In this document: one piece after another, positions 8,295-17,152 of the stretch
Layout of the letters: each line of letters begins with the position of its first letter
How positions within the stretch are numbered: the first letter of the stretch is position 1
Assembly: GCA_947086655.1 (NCBI GenBank)
Contig: CAMTZM010000022.1
Span: forward strand, 1-39,555
Direction of reading: 5' to 3'
DNA from: an uncultured Eubacteriaceae bacterium
GTDB lineage: Bacteria; Bacillota; Clostridia; Lachnospirales; CAG-274
DNA: 39,555 nucleotides
Position numbers and translations under genes: made by a program
Notes under the pieces: model-generated
Database searches by the model: none
Told to the model about the DNA's origin: nothing
The model's input: the letters and a program-made list of their open reading frames with translations, nothing else

Positions 8295-9080
8295 GTGAAA
8301 AAAGTTCTTGCAATTGCTGGTACAGACTGTACAGGAGGAGCTGGTATACAGGCTGATATTAAAACTATAACCGTTCATAAAATGTATGCTATGAGCGTTA
8401 TTACCGCTGTTGTTGCACAAAATACAACAGGTGTATATGATATTGAGGAAATTACGCCAAAGTCCATAGAAAAACAAATTGAATGCGTATTTGAAGATAT
8501 AAGGCCAGATGCTGTTAAAATAGGAATGGTTTCAAGCAGCAAAATAATTGAGGTTATAGCTTATATGCTAAAAAAATATAACGCTAATAATATTGTTGTA
8601 GACCCTGTAATGGTATCTACAAGCGGAAACAAACTTTTGTGTGATGAAGCTATGGACGCATTAAAAGAAAAACTTATACCTATTGGAGATATAATTACTC
8701 CAAACATACCTGAAGCACAGGAACTTTGCGGTTTTAGTATAAAAAGTGAGGAAGAAATGATAAAGGCAGCTATAAATATATCAAAAAATATAAAAGGTGC
8801 TGTTTTAATAAAAGGCGGACATTTTAACGATAGAGCCGACGATTTATTATATAAAAATAATGAACCTATATGGTATAGAGCCGAAAGGATAAATACTCAA
8901 AATACACATGGTACAGGCTGTACATTATCATCGGCTATTGCGTGTGGACTTGCACAAAACGGCGATATAGAATTAAGCGTAAAAAATGCCAAAGAATATG
9001 TAAGAGGTGCTATGCTTACAGGATTGAATTTAGGAAAAGGCAGAGGTCCTCTTGAACATACCTATAAAATAAATATTTAA
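8295..9080 (+). CDS. thiD: HMP / HMP-phosphate kinase ThiD
   Basis: ThiD phosphorylates hydroxymethylpyrimidine twice to HMP pyrophosphate, the co-substrate of ThiE. The 261-residue ribokinase-fold protein has AGTDCTGGAGIQADIKT at the N-terminus and the anion-hole motif THGTGCTLSSAIA near residues 206-218. I chose GTG 8295, six bases after AAGGAGTG at 8281-8288. The upstream ATG at 8274 lies before that ribosome site and inside thiE. It is the last gene of the riboswitch operon. No thiC or thiG is present, so this operon is salvage-only. Confidence 0.95.
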   Translation: MKKVLAIAGTDCTGGAGIQADIKTITVHKMYAMSVITAVVAQNTTGVYDIEEITPKSIEKQIECVFEDIRPDAVKIGMVSSSKIIEVIAYMLKKYNANNIVVDPVMVSTSGNKLLCDEAMDALKEKLIPIGDIITPNIPEAQELCGFSIKSEEEMIKAAINISKNIKGAVLIKGGHFNDRADDLLYKNNEPIWYRAERINTQNTHGTGCTLSSAIACGLAQNGDIELSVKNAKEYVRGAMLTGLNLGKGRGPLEHTYKINI

Positions 9081-9130
9081 AGCATATTTCAAAACTAATA
9101 CTAAGACTAAACACAATTTAAAATTTATGT

Positions 9131-9172
9131 AAAAAAATAAACGAAATTAAATTAATTCCGTTTATTTTTTTA
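9131..9172. terminator. Bidirectional terminator between thiD and the dockerin gene
   Basis: AAATAAACG-A-AATT pairs with AATT-C-CGTTTATTT around a short loop, flanked by A7 on the left and T7 on the right. It can stop thiD transcription on the plus strand and the convergent dockerin gene on the minus strand. Confidence 0.85.
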
Positions 9173-9196
9173 TTTTAAAAAACTTTATTTAATTTA

Positions 9197-11002
9197 TTAT
9201 TCTTCATAAACAAAATCATAGAATATTTCTTTGTAATCAACAGTTATAGTTAAACTATACTTTCCTCCAGGAACAAATTTAAAACCATAATTGTTAATAT
9301 TAAACGCATACTCGTTATCAGCATATACCTCACCATAATAAGTACCGTAATTCAATCTTCCTGTAATATCAGGACCGGTTAATTGTATACCCCTACTTGC
9401 TTCTATATATTTATCAGCAACACTTTCATTAAATTCAACTTTTATTGTTGGATAACCCCAATAACTGTCATAAAATGCTGTTACTTTCTCTATTGCAAGT
9501 TCTTTATCAGGTATTAATGACGGGTCATATTCCGGTATTTTTATATATTCATAATAATCAAGTCTGTTTTCATATTCATCTTCAGTTGCGAAACAAATAT
9601 ATTTACCTGTTGTTACATTTTCAATTTCTATTTTATTTATTCCCCAGTTAATATCAACACTTTTTTTGTCTGGACTATCAAATATTTCTTTAGAGTCTTT
9701 TCCGCTTATTGAAGTATCATCAACAGAATCTTTTATTATATAATATAATTTTCCAGCTTCGTTTACTTTTACTAAAATTTCGGCTGTATTTTCCCCTGTT
9801 CTTGTAATTTCTTTGTTTTGTACCTGAGGAGCTGAATAATCCGCATAAAACTTGCTTGTTATTATTGAGCCGTCCTCAAGAGTTATTTCAAGTGTCATAT
9901 TGTTATTATCTTTATAAAAATAGTTAGATTGCATGTATAATCTATAATTAGTATTATCGTTTGTTTCGGCTCTATCTGTCGTAAGTACACCATTTGCCGG
10001 ACAAGTTATTTTGAAATTTGAGCCTGAAAGAGCAGTTTTTGTTGAATTGCTTAACTCTATATCAAAATATCTATAATATGCCCTTACATTTACTATTTTA
10101 ATATCTCCTTCTTCTTCATCTGCAACCTCTGAAGAAATATTTACAGTATCCGGAACAGTTGTTTTATCTTCCGGATCTTTCGCAACATAATACAAAGTAT
10201 ATGAACTGCCTTTTTCAAGCCCATCAATAGTTATTTCATTAGGCCCTACTGACATGTCAAATTTTTTATTATTTTCTATTATTTTGTCAGCCGTTATATC
10301 AGAAAGCAATCTTATTTCATTATTCTTTTCAAGAAGATAATAAAAACTTCCTGGTGCATCTGATATATATGTTAAAATTGCTGATGTATCACTTTTTCTT
10401 TTTGTTTCAACTGATGAAATATAAGGGCAGTCAACTTTAACCTCAAAATCTTTATTCAATCTAATACCATTTGGAAGAGTAATTTCTATATTATATACAT
10501 TATCTTTATAAGCGGCTGTTGATATTTCATAATGAATATTATCTTGAGTTGAAACCCCCATTATTGTCATATCTTTTCCGCCGCCTGTACAAATAATAGA
10601 AAAAGCACTTTTATCAAGAGATTTTTCAGTTGCTTTATTTAAAACAAGCATTACTTTTGTACTGCCTTTGCTTTTTACAGATTCAATTTTGTATTCTTCA
10701 ATAGTAGTCTCTGACTCTACTAAAAAAACATATGAATCATCAAGTGCTTTTTTTAATATCTCTGCAGCATCCATAAATGTAATTTCAGAGTTATCTCCAC
10801 CTGTAACCTTTGCAGCTTCTTTTTGCGCATCTGTAAACTCAATTCCTTTTAGTACGTTTTGTACAACGCAAGCAGCATCATATGCTGTTACATACCCATC
10901 ATTATTAATATCACCATATTTATTTGCGTATATGTTTAAAGAGCTAAAAAACAGCAAACAAAGTGATAAAGGTAAAATAAAAATTTTTTTATTTATTTTC
11001 AT
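9197..11002 (-). CDS. Secreted protein with N-terminal dockerin-like domain
   Basis: A 601-residue protein with a signal peptide (residues 1-26) and a dockerin type I-like pair directly after it. The first repeat is GDINNDGYVTAYDAACVVQNV (about 30-50), with a full EF-hand calcium loop; the second, degenerate one is at about 68-87. The rest is beta-rich with two or three related segments, each with IEITLPNG- or LEITLEDG-like strands, read as Ig-like or Fn3-like domains. No catalytic motif is visible. Dockerins bind cohesins, but no cohesin or glycosidase lies nearby, so the partner is unknown. The start is set by AGGAGGT just upstream. It has its own promoter and terminator. Confidence 0.8.
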   Translation of the reverse strand: MKINKKIFILPLSLCLLFFSSLNIYANKYGDINNDGYVTAYDAACVVQNVLKGIEFTDAQKEAAKVTGGDNSEITFMDAAEILKKALDDSYVFLVESETTIEEYKIESVKSKGSTKVMLVLNKATEKSLDKSAFSIICTGGGKDMTIMGVSTQDNIHYEISTAAYKDNVYNIEITLPNGIRLNKDFEVKVDCPYISSVETKRKSDTSAILTYISDAPGSFYYLLEKNNEIRLLSDITADKIIENNKKFDMSVGPNEITIDGLEKGSSYTLYYVAKDPEDKTTVPDTVNISSEVADEEEGDIKIVNVRAYYRYFDIELSNSTKTALSGSNFKITCPANGVLTTDRAETNDNTNYRLYMQSNYFYKDNNNMTLEITLEDGSIITSKFYADYSAPQVQNKEITRTGENTAEILVKVNEAGKLYYIIKDSVDDTSISGKDSKEIFDSPDKKSVDINWGINKIEIENVTTGKYICFATEDEYENRLDYYEYIKIPEYDPSLIPDKELAIEKVTAFYDSYWGYPTIKVEFNESVADKYIEASRGIQLTGPDITGRLNYGTYYGEVYADNEYAFNINNYGFKFVPGGKYSLTITVDYKEIFYDFVYEE

Positions 11003-11024
11003 AAAATACCTCCTTTTTTACCTA

Positions 11025-11053
11025 ATTATAGCATAATTACTTTTTAATAACAA
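11025..11053 (-). promoter_or_regulatory. Promoter of the dockerin gene
   Basis: Read on the minus strand, TTGTTA (11048-11053) is followed after 17 bases by TATAAT (11025-11030), about 23 bases upstream of the start codon. Confidence 0.7.
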
Positions 11054-11264
11054 TATCATATTAATGCTTTATATATTTTTATTCGTTATTTTTCTATTAT
11101 ATATCAGAAATCACCTAAAAATCACACATCTATTATTAAAACTGTATAAAAATTCAATTACTTTAAAAATTTATATGACTTTATAGAATGAAAATATATA
11201 AATATTTTTATAATTTTTTGTATATATTTTAGTTTTATTTTTCCAAATTTAATTGTTATACCAT
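11054..11264. other. AT-rich intergenic stretch
   Basis: Part of the 354-base gap between two minus-strand genes. Apart from the promoter at 11025-11053 and the terminator at 11266-11302, I see no gene, repeat or clear site here. Confidence 0.6.
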
Positions 11265-11265
11265 A

Positions 11266-11302
11266 TAAAAAAGGCATAATCATTTATGACTATGCCCTTT
11301 TT
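11266..11302 (-). terminator. Terminator after the copper-amine-oxidase-like gene
   Basis: GGCATAATCAT (11273-11283) pairs with ATGACTATGCC (11286-11296), one mismatch, two-base loop. A runs precede it and T runs follow it, so it is strong on the minus strand for the gene ending at 11357. Confidence 0.88.
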
Positions 11303-11356
11303 TATTAAATAATTTTAAACTTAGAACTTAAAAAAATATTTTGTTTATAAAACAGT

Positions 11357-13291
11357 TTAATTAGCAGCTATTGAATCAATAACACTTTTTATAAGTCTTT
11401 GAGTTCTTGCACCATTATATAAATCAAGGTAATTAGCTGAAATAACAACTATCCCATCATCATTATTTAAAAGATACTGTTCACTAATAATAGTTTCATC
11501 ATCTTCTACATTTGAATATTTAATATACGCTGCTTGCTTTCCGGCAATTCTTACATTATTTTTTTTCTCAATAACATTATTGCTCATATATTCTATTGAC
11601 CTTGCCAAAAAATCTATTGAATTATATTTTCCGTCTATTGTATAAAATGAAAACTGTAAACCAAGTTCATAATCAAAATATACATCATCTTCTTGATGCT
11701 CCCATGATACAGGTATATCTGCTTTTAACTTAGCTTTTTTAATTATAATTTGTTTTGTTTTAATTTCTGAAGACTCAAGGTCTTTAAAATCTTCTGATAA
11801 AAGTCCAATTTCTTCTTTATCAGGCTCTTCAAAACGGAATGAATTTACAGCATTTATAACTTCGTCATGTTTTTGCTTATTTTTATAATCTTCTTCAGAT
11901 AATATTGTAAATATTTGATATCTATAATTTTTGCCATAAATATAATATGAACTTGTTTTAAATTTTTTTCCGTTAGGAAACTCCAAATCCTCGTCATATC
12001 CAGAATAATCATATGAACCAATTTTTCCTGATGTCAATTTCTGAGTATAATACTTTGGATTATATATTGCTTTTGCACTATCGGCATCACGTTTTGCCCA
12101 TTGTGAAAGAGAAAGACCCTCCTCATGTGAAAACATTCTAATAAGTATAGATGGAGGATTGTTGTCATCATCATAATTTTGTTTATCACGGAAAATAAAC
12201 TCATTTATTTTATCGCTTACATCATCTACTTGTGTCCACGATGCCGGTAAATTCATAGCTATTTTAAATTTAGTCTGCTCAAACTTTCTTAAACCGGCTT
12301 CATTAATACTTGATAAATCTGAAATACTTCCGTCGTTTTTATATCCTAATGTAATAGAGTTAAACAAATCAAGTGTTAAATCAGTGTTTTGTTTATCTGA
12401 TTCATTGCTTATATACGCATTAAAATCATAAAGTATATTATCTTTTAAATATAATTTTGTGTAAATACTTTCTTCTTTTGTTTTATACGATATTTCAAAA
12501 TAATCAGCTCCGTCTTTTTTAGACTGTTTTTGTGATACAAGCGTTTGATTTGCTGTATAACTTTTCTCATTTGCGATTGCCTCATCAATTGAATAATCTT
12601 TTGGTATATCAGTTTGTATATAAATAACAATTTCATTTAATCCCTTATCATCTGTGTATGTAAGATTACTTCCATTAAAGTTTCTTTCTGTAAGTGAAAA
12701 CGAAGGAGAATTTTTCATATACCATTTAAAATTACTATCGCCTATATAAGCATTATCACTAACATTTAAAAGGTCGTTTACATTTATATTTTCTTCAGTA
12801 TTTTCTTTATTGCTTTCATTAGATGATTTTTCAACAGTAATACCTTTTGTAGTTTCATCATATGATACTTTAGCTCCAAATTTTTCGCTTATAAATCTTA
12901 AAGGTACCATTGTTGTTGAATTATTTATAACAGGAGATTCTGTTAATGAATATGTATTTCCATTTACAATAGCTTCTTTGCTATTTATATACATTATTAT
13001 TTCAGAGTCTTCATACTTTATTGTTACCTTTTTTTCATTAGCATTCCAGTCAACTTTTGCCCCAAACGCTTCTGTTATTACTCTCAAAGGTACCATTGTT
13101 GTTCCTTGTCCGGCCGAATAAGGCGCTGTAACATTAACTACTTCAGAATTTATGTATAAATTTGAGTCTCCTAAATTAAATTTTATTTCTATATTTGAAT
13201 TATCTCCAGCCATAACTTTATATATGCTCGGATTTACCGCAAAGCTTAAAGCCATAACAGTGCTGATTAATTTACTTGTTAATTTTTTCAA
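11357..13291 (-). CDS. Secreted protein with copper amine oxidase N-terminal-type repeats
   Basis: A 644-residue protein with a signal peptide (about residues 1-28). Two copies of the copper amine oxidase N-terminal (stalk) type repeat follow. Each carries the hallmark TTMVPLR-[VF]-I-[TS]-E-x-FGAKV, at about residues 65-83 and 125-143. A polar linker leads to a C-terminal half with two or three repeated PsbP/lipoprotein-like modules (for example FKIAMNLPASWTQVDD and AKLKADIPVSWEHQED). No oxidase catalytic domain is present, so the name reflects only the repeat family. In Firmicutes such repeats are common in cell-surface proteins. It lies just downstream of, and co-directional with, the HtrA-like protease, and both are extracytoplasmic. 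Confidence 0.82.
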   Translation of the reverse strand: MKKLTSKLISTVMALSFAVNPSIYKVMAGDNSNIEIKFNLGDSNLYINSEVVNVTAPYSAGQGTTMVPLRVITEAFGAKVDWNANEKKVTIKYEDSEIIMYINSKEAIVNGNTYSLTESPVINNSTTMVPLRFISEKFGAKVSYDETTKGITVEKSSNESNKENTEENINVNDLLNVSDNAYIGDSNFKWYMKNSPSFSLTERNFNGSNLTYTDDKGLNEIVIYIQTDIPKDYSIDEAIANEKSYTANQTLVSQKQSKKDGADYFEISYKTKEESIYTKLYLKDNILYDFNAYISNESDKQNTDLTLDLFNSITLGYKNDGSISDLSSINEAGLRKFEQTKFKIAMNLPASWTQVDDVSDKINEFIFRDKQNYDDDNNPPSILIRMFSHEEGLSLSQWAKRDADSAKAIYNPKYYTQKLTSGKIGSYDYSGYDEDLEFPNGKKFKTSSYYIYGKNYRYQIFTILSEEDYKNKQKHDEVINAVNSFRFEEPDKEEIGLLSEDFKDLESSEIKTKQIIIKKAKLKADIPVSWEHQEDDVYFDYELGLQFSFYTIDGKYNSIDFLARSIEYMSNNVIEKKNNVRIAGKQAAYIKYSNVEDDETIISEQYLLNNDDGIVVISANYLDLYNGARTQRLIKSVIDSIAAN

Positions 13292-13361
13292 TTTTAAGTC
13301 TCCTTAATATTAATTATTTTTTTATGTATAATAAAATTTTCATAATAACAGAAAAATAATT

Positions 13362-14402
13362 TTAATTAAATTTAACTGTTAATTCTTTTTCTTCAACACC
13401 TCTTTTTATTTTTACTTTAACTTCATTTTGAGGCATATAATTTTTAAGTATTTCATTCAAATCAATTATGCTATTTACACTTTCCGAATTTATAGACATA
13501 AGTCTATCCCCAGCAACTGCACCTGCTGCCTGCAAAGCTGAAGAACCTTCAAAATTTACAATTGTTATTCCATTATTTGATGCTAATCCAAGTTTTGATA
13601 AAATATCTTCCTCAAATATCGTTCCCAAATTAGGACGCACTACTTTTCCATATAAATCAAAATGATTTAATACATAATTAATTGTCTCAACAGGTATTGC
13701 AAAACCCATGCCCTCAATAGCTGAGCCAATATATTTAACTGAATTAATTCCAACTATTTCAGCATTCATATTAACAAGAGGACCGCCGCTGTTTCCGGGA
13801 TTTATAGCTGCATCGGTTTGAATAAGCCTATAATTACTTTCCATACCTCTATTTATACCGCTGACAATACCATGTGATACTGTATTTCTAAATGACATGG
13901 AAAGAGGATTGCCTATTGCAAGTACAGACTGACCGGCATATATGCTATCGCTTGATGCAAATTTTGCAGCAGTAAGTCCCGTTTTATCTATCCTTACAGT
14001 AGCCAAATCACTAAATTCATCAATAGCCTCAAGTTTGCCTTCGTAAGTTTTTCCGTCATACATAACAACAACTATGCTTTTTAAGTCTTTAACAACATGA
14101 GCATTTGTAAGTATTCTTCCGTCTGAAGAAATTATAACGCCTGTTCCGTGAGCTATTGAGTCAAGATATTCGCTTTGATAGCTTATTTGTGCTGAACTAT
14201 TGTATACACCTATAATACCGACTACCGATGGATTTATCTTTGTCAAAACATCATTAATATTAGATGTATTAACCGACACAGCAACAGTATTAGAATTATA
14301 GCTTGTTGAATTATCGGAAAAAGCTACATTAGAAAACAATAGAATAAAAGACGACATTGTTAAAAAAAAGCTGCTTATTATTTTCTTATTAATTGAAAAC
14401 AA
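13362..14402 (-). CDS. HtrA/DegP-like serine protease with PDZ domain
   Basis: A 346-residue trypsin-like protease acting outside the membrane on misfolded or surface proteins. An N-terminal hydrophobic segment (about residues 8-28) is a signal peptide or anchor. The catalytic triad is visible: His102 in TNAHVV, Asp132 in SDLATVR, Ser205 in GNSGGP. A PDZ domain follows (about 250-340, with DRLMSINSESV). Length and order match DegP/HtrA proteins of Firmicutes. A strong promoter lies 95 bases upstream. The copper-amine-oxidase-like gene follows after 70 bases on the same strand and may share some transcript. Confidence 0.93.
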   Translation of the reverse strand: MFSINKKIISSFFLTMSSFILLFSNVAFSDNSTSYNSNTVAVSVNTSNINDVLTKINPSVVGIIGVYNSSAQISYQSEYLDSIAHGTGVIISSDGRILTNAHVVKDLKSIVVVMYDGKTYEGKLEAIDEFSDLATVRIDKTGLTAAKFASSDSIYAGQSVLAIGNPLSMSFRNTVSHGIVSGINRGMESNYRLIQTDAAINPGNSGGPLVNMNAEIVGINSVKYIGSAIEGMGFAIPVETINYVLNHFDLYGKVVRPNLGTIFEEDILSKLGLASNNGITIVNFEGSSALQAAGAVAGDRLMSINSESVNSIIDLNEILKNYMPQNEVKVKIKRGVEEKELTVKFN

Positions 14403-14496
14403 CCCCTTTACAATAAATTTATTTAATCTAAAGCAGTAATGATTAATCTAAAATTTAAACTCACTTAATCATATACCATTTTAAAGCAACATATAA

Positions 14497-14525
14497 ATTT
14501 TATACTATTTATCTAAGCTTGTCAA
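14497..14525 (-). promoter_or_regulatory. Promoter of the HtrA-like gene
   Basis: On the minus strand, TTGACA (14520-14525) is separated by 17 bases from TAAAAT (14497-14502). This is a near-consensus sigma-A promoter, leaving a leader of roughly 85-90 bases. Confidence 0.8.
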
Positions 14526-14598
14526 TGTTAAGTATATATTAATTAATAAAAATTAATTTTGTCGTTTTTTATACTAAAATAAATGTAAAAAACAACAA

Positions 14599-14627
14599 AA
14601 AGTTAAACTGTATACATTAATAACTTT
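14599..14627 (-). terminator. Probable terminator after the HD-GYP gene
   Basis: AAAGTTA (14599-14605) can pair with TAACTTT (14621-14627). On the minus strand the stem is followed by TT, a G and further T-rich sequence. The loop is long (15 bases), so the call is moderate. Confidence 0.4.
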
Positions 14628-14667
14628 AGTATCTAATTTTTATTTTTGTTAAATTATTACTTTATTG

Positions 14668-15747
14668 TCAATCAAGAAGTTTAACAACTTTTAAATTAAA
14701 CTCTTTTGACAAATCAATATAACGGTTTTCAATTTTAATCATAGGACATGAAGGTTTTGATTTATTAGCAAATACAATTTTTCCTATACGTCCATCACTT
14801 AATTGAGCGGTCTTATTTATATATGTATCTGAAATTCTTGATAAAAATATAATAAGCGCCTCAGGGTCAAATTTCATATATCCATCTGTTTCAAACATTC
14901 TTATTACATCAAAAATACAATTATACTTATTTCCTGTATAAATAGATTCAGTCATACCGTCAAAAACATCAGCAATAGCTATTATTCTTGAAAACTCGTC
15001 AATAAGTAATCCCCTTTTCATCAATGGATAACCGGAGCCGTCCTGACGCTCATGATGTCCAAGCGCCGCCATTGCAATACGGCTGTCAATATTTCTATCC
15101 TTTAAAATATTATAACCATAAACAGCATGTTTTTTATACATATTTTTTTGTTTCTGAGTTAAATTCGTAAGATTGTCTAAAATCTCCGGCGGAAGTTTTA
15201 ATACCCCTATATCATGCAGCATAGCAGAAACAATAAGCATTTCTGAATCAAATGCACCCATTTTAAGCCATTTTGAAATCATAGAACATAAAAGCGCAAC
15301 ATTAAGTGAATGTTTAAATATTATATCACTGTCATCTTTTATAAGATTTATCATTTCTAATATTTCTACGCTTGTAGAACTATTTTCAGTCAGTTTATTT
15401 ACTTGTTCTAAAAGTTTATCTACATCTATATCCTCATCTTTTTCTATAATATCGTTTACAACTTTTTTTATCTCGTATTTTGCTTCTTTAAAATTTTGCT
15501 CAAACTTTTTAAATTCTTCACAATCTTTTATATTTTCCGTATTTGTTATAATTTTAGGCGTATCTTTTGAGTCTGGTAAACTTTCTATATATACGGATGT
15601 TATATGTGTATTTTCTATTTTTCTGATTATACTTTCAGTCAGGGTAGTGCCTTTGACAACAAGAGGTGTACCTGATATATTTACAACTGTTCTTGCTATA
15701 ACCATACCTTCCTGAAGTTTCTCTGTATGAATCCTCATAGCTGCCAT
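14668..15747 (-). CDS. HD-GYP domain protein, probable c-di-GMP phosphodiesterase
   Basis: A 359-residue cytoplasmic protein. The N-terminal 60 residues form a short domain often found before HD-GYP (LQEGMVIARTV...). An acidic, lysine-rich helical linker follows. The HD-GYP domain runs from about residue 140: His146, the metal-binding pair His178-Asp179 (MLHDIG), then HHERQDGSGYP at about 231-241, the full GYP signature. Such proteins hydrolyse cyclic di-GMP, although some use other dinucleotides. The start is ATG 15747, set by GGAGGT just upstream. A TTG five codons earlier lies inside the ribosome site. It is transcribed alone. Confidence 0.92.
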   Translation of the reverse strand: MAAMRIHTEKLQEGMVIARTVVNISGTPLVVKGTTLTESIIRKIENTHITSVYIESLPDSKDTPKIITNTENIKDCEEFKKFEQNFKEAKYEIKKVVNDIIEKDEDIDVDKLLEQVNKLTENSSTSVEILEMINLIKDDSDIIFKHSLNVALLCSMISKWLKMGAFDSEMLIVSAMLHDIGVLKLPPEILDNLTNLTQKQKNMYKKHAVYGYNILKDRNIDSRIAMAALGHHERQDGSGYPLMKRGLLIDEFSRIIAIADVFDGMTESIYTGNKYNCIFDVIRMFETDGYMKFDPEALIIFLSRISDTYINKTAQLSDGRIGKIVFANKSKPSCPMIKIENRYIDLSKEFNLKVVKLLD

Positions 15748-15885
15748 TTCTGTTACCTCCAAAAAAATAAATTTTAGATATAGAATACTTAAATTCTATA
15801 AAATCAATAATTTCAAGTTATTATATCAAATACGCACATGAATTTCAAAATATTTTATAAATATATAATCTACTATAAATATTTT

Positions 15886-17142
15886 TTATTTCAATTTAAT
15901 TTTAGATGGAAAATCTTCTTTTCGCATAATGCTCCACATTTTGTCTATGTACGATAACGTATAAAAATTCTCATAATAATGGTAATAAAACGCCCCCTTT
16001 AAAGTCAAAGTATAAACACCTTTTTCTTCTTTAACCAATCCTAATAAATTTGCCAATTTAAGCTCATTTCCGTACATTTTATTTAGTGGTACGCCAAAAA
16101 AACTCTCAAAATCTCTGCTGTCAACTTTTGTACTATAAAACGCCCAAAATAAATAATAAATCATTCTTTGACGTTCTGTAAAACGAATTGTAAGCGAAGT
16201 TGGAATTTTATTATTTTTAACACGGTCACAATATGCGTCAACAGAAAATGTATTAATCTTAAAACTATCATTAAGCAAAGTTGCAGCGGAACACCCAAAT
16301 CCAATAAAATTATCCCTTGTCATTGATGAATAATCAACACCTTTTTCAGTGGAGAATGTCCATATAGAATTTCTTGAATAACCCATATTTAAACAGTAAT
16401 TAGTTATTTTGTCAAGTAATTTTCGTTTTTTTCTTTTTTTTACAGCAGAGACTTTACTTGAAGTAAATGTAAAATCAATAAAAGGATAAATAGCAATATG
16501 GTTCGCTCCATGAGAAAAAGCAATTTCAATATCGTTTTTCAAATCATCATATTGCTGATTAGGCAATGCGAATATAAAATCCATAGACACAGTTTGAAAT
16601 TTAATTTTGTTTAAAGCATTTGACAAAGCATGTATATTTATTCTTTTCCTGCCTAAAATATCTTGATATTTTTTTTGAAAAGATTGTATGCCAATACTTA
16701 TTTTTGTAACACCGGCATTTTTTAAAATTTTTAATATCTTAACATTTACATTATTAGGGTGTAATTCTATTCCTATTCCATCAGTTATTATAAAATATTT
16801 TTTAATAACTGTTATAATTTCTTTTAAACGTCTAATCGCCAATACAGGAGTTCCGCCGCCAAAATACAAACTTGTAACTGTCTTTTTATTTTTTGACATA
16901 CTCCCTACCAAATTTATTTCATCTAAAAGAGAATCTATATAATTGTTGCATCTTTCTTTTAAATACAATGTTTTGCAATAAGGACAAAAATTACAAATGC
17001 TGGTACAAAAAGGTATATGTACATATAATCCTAAATTTTCACAATTATCATAATTTAATATTTCATCATACTCATTATTAAATGTAAATGGTTTTATAGT
17101 TCTTGTAAGCCACATTCTTGTTATATTTGTAATAATACTCAT
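15886..17142 (-). CDS. HemW-like radical SAM protein
   Basis: A 418-residue radical SAM enzyme of the coproporphyrinogen III oxidase-like/HemW group. The iron-sulfur cluster motif is Cys46-X3-Cys50-X2-Cys53 (CTSICNFC), with the extra Cys56 typical of this group. The SAM-binding LYFGGGTPVL segment is at about 92-101 and a SIGIQSF strand lies further on. A C-terminal HemW-like domain (about 310-400) is present. It is more divergent than the housekeeping heme chaperone and sits next to a second radical SAM gene (10-base gap) rather than near hrcA or lepA. A specialised paralogue is likely. Substrate unknown. Confidence 0.85.
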   Translation of the reverse strand: MSIITNITRMWLTRTIKPFTFNNEYDEILNYDNCENLGLYVHIPFCTSICNFCPYCKTLYLKERCNNYIDSLLDEINLVGSMSKNKKTVTSLYFGGGTPVLAIRRLKEIITVIKKYFIITDGIGIELHPNNVNVKILKILKNAGVTKISIGIQSFQKKYQDILGRKRINIHALSNALNKIKFQTVSMDFIFALPNQQYDDLKNDIEIAFSHGANHIAIYPFIDFTFTSSKVSAVKKRKKRKLLDKITNYCLNMGYSRNSIWTFSTEKGVDYSSMTRDNFIGFGCSAATLLNDSFKINTFSVDAYCDRVKNNKIPTSLTIRFTERQRMIYYLFWAFYSTKVDSRDFESFFGVPLNKMYGNELKLANLLGLVKEEKGVYTLTLKGAFYYHYYENFYTLSYIDKMWSIMRKEDFPSKIKLK

Positions 17143-17152
17143 AAATACCCTC

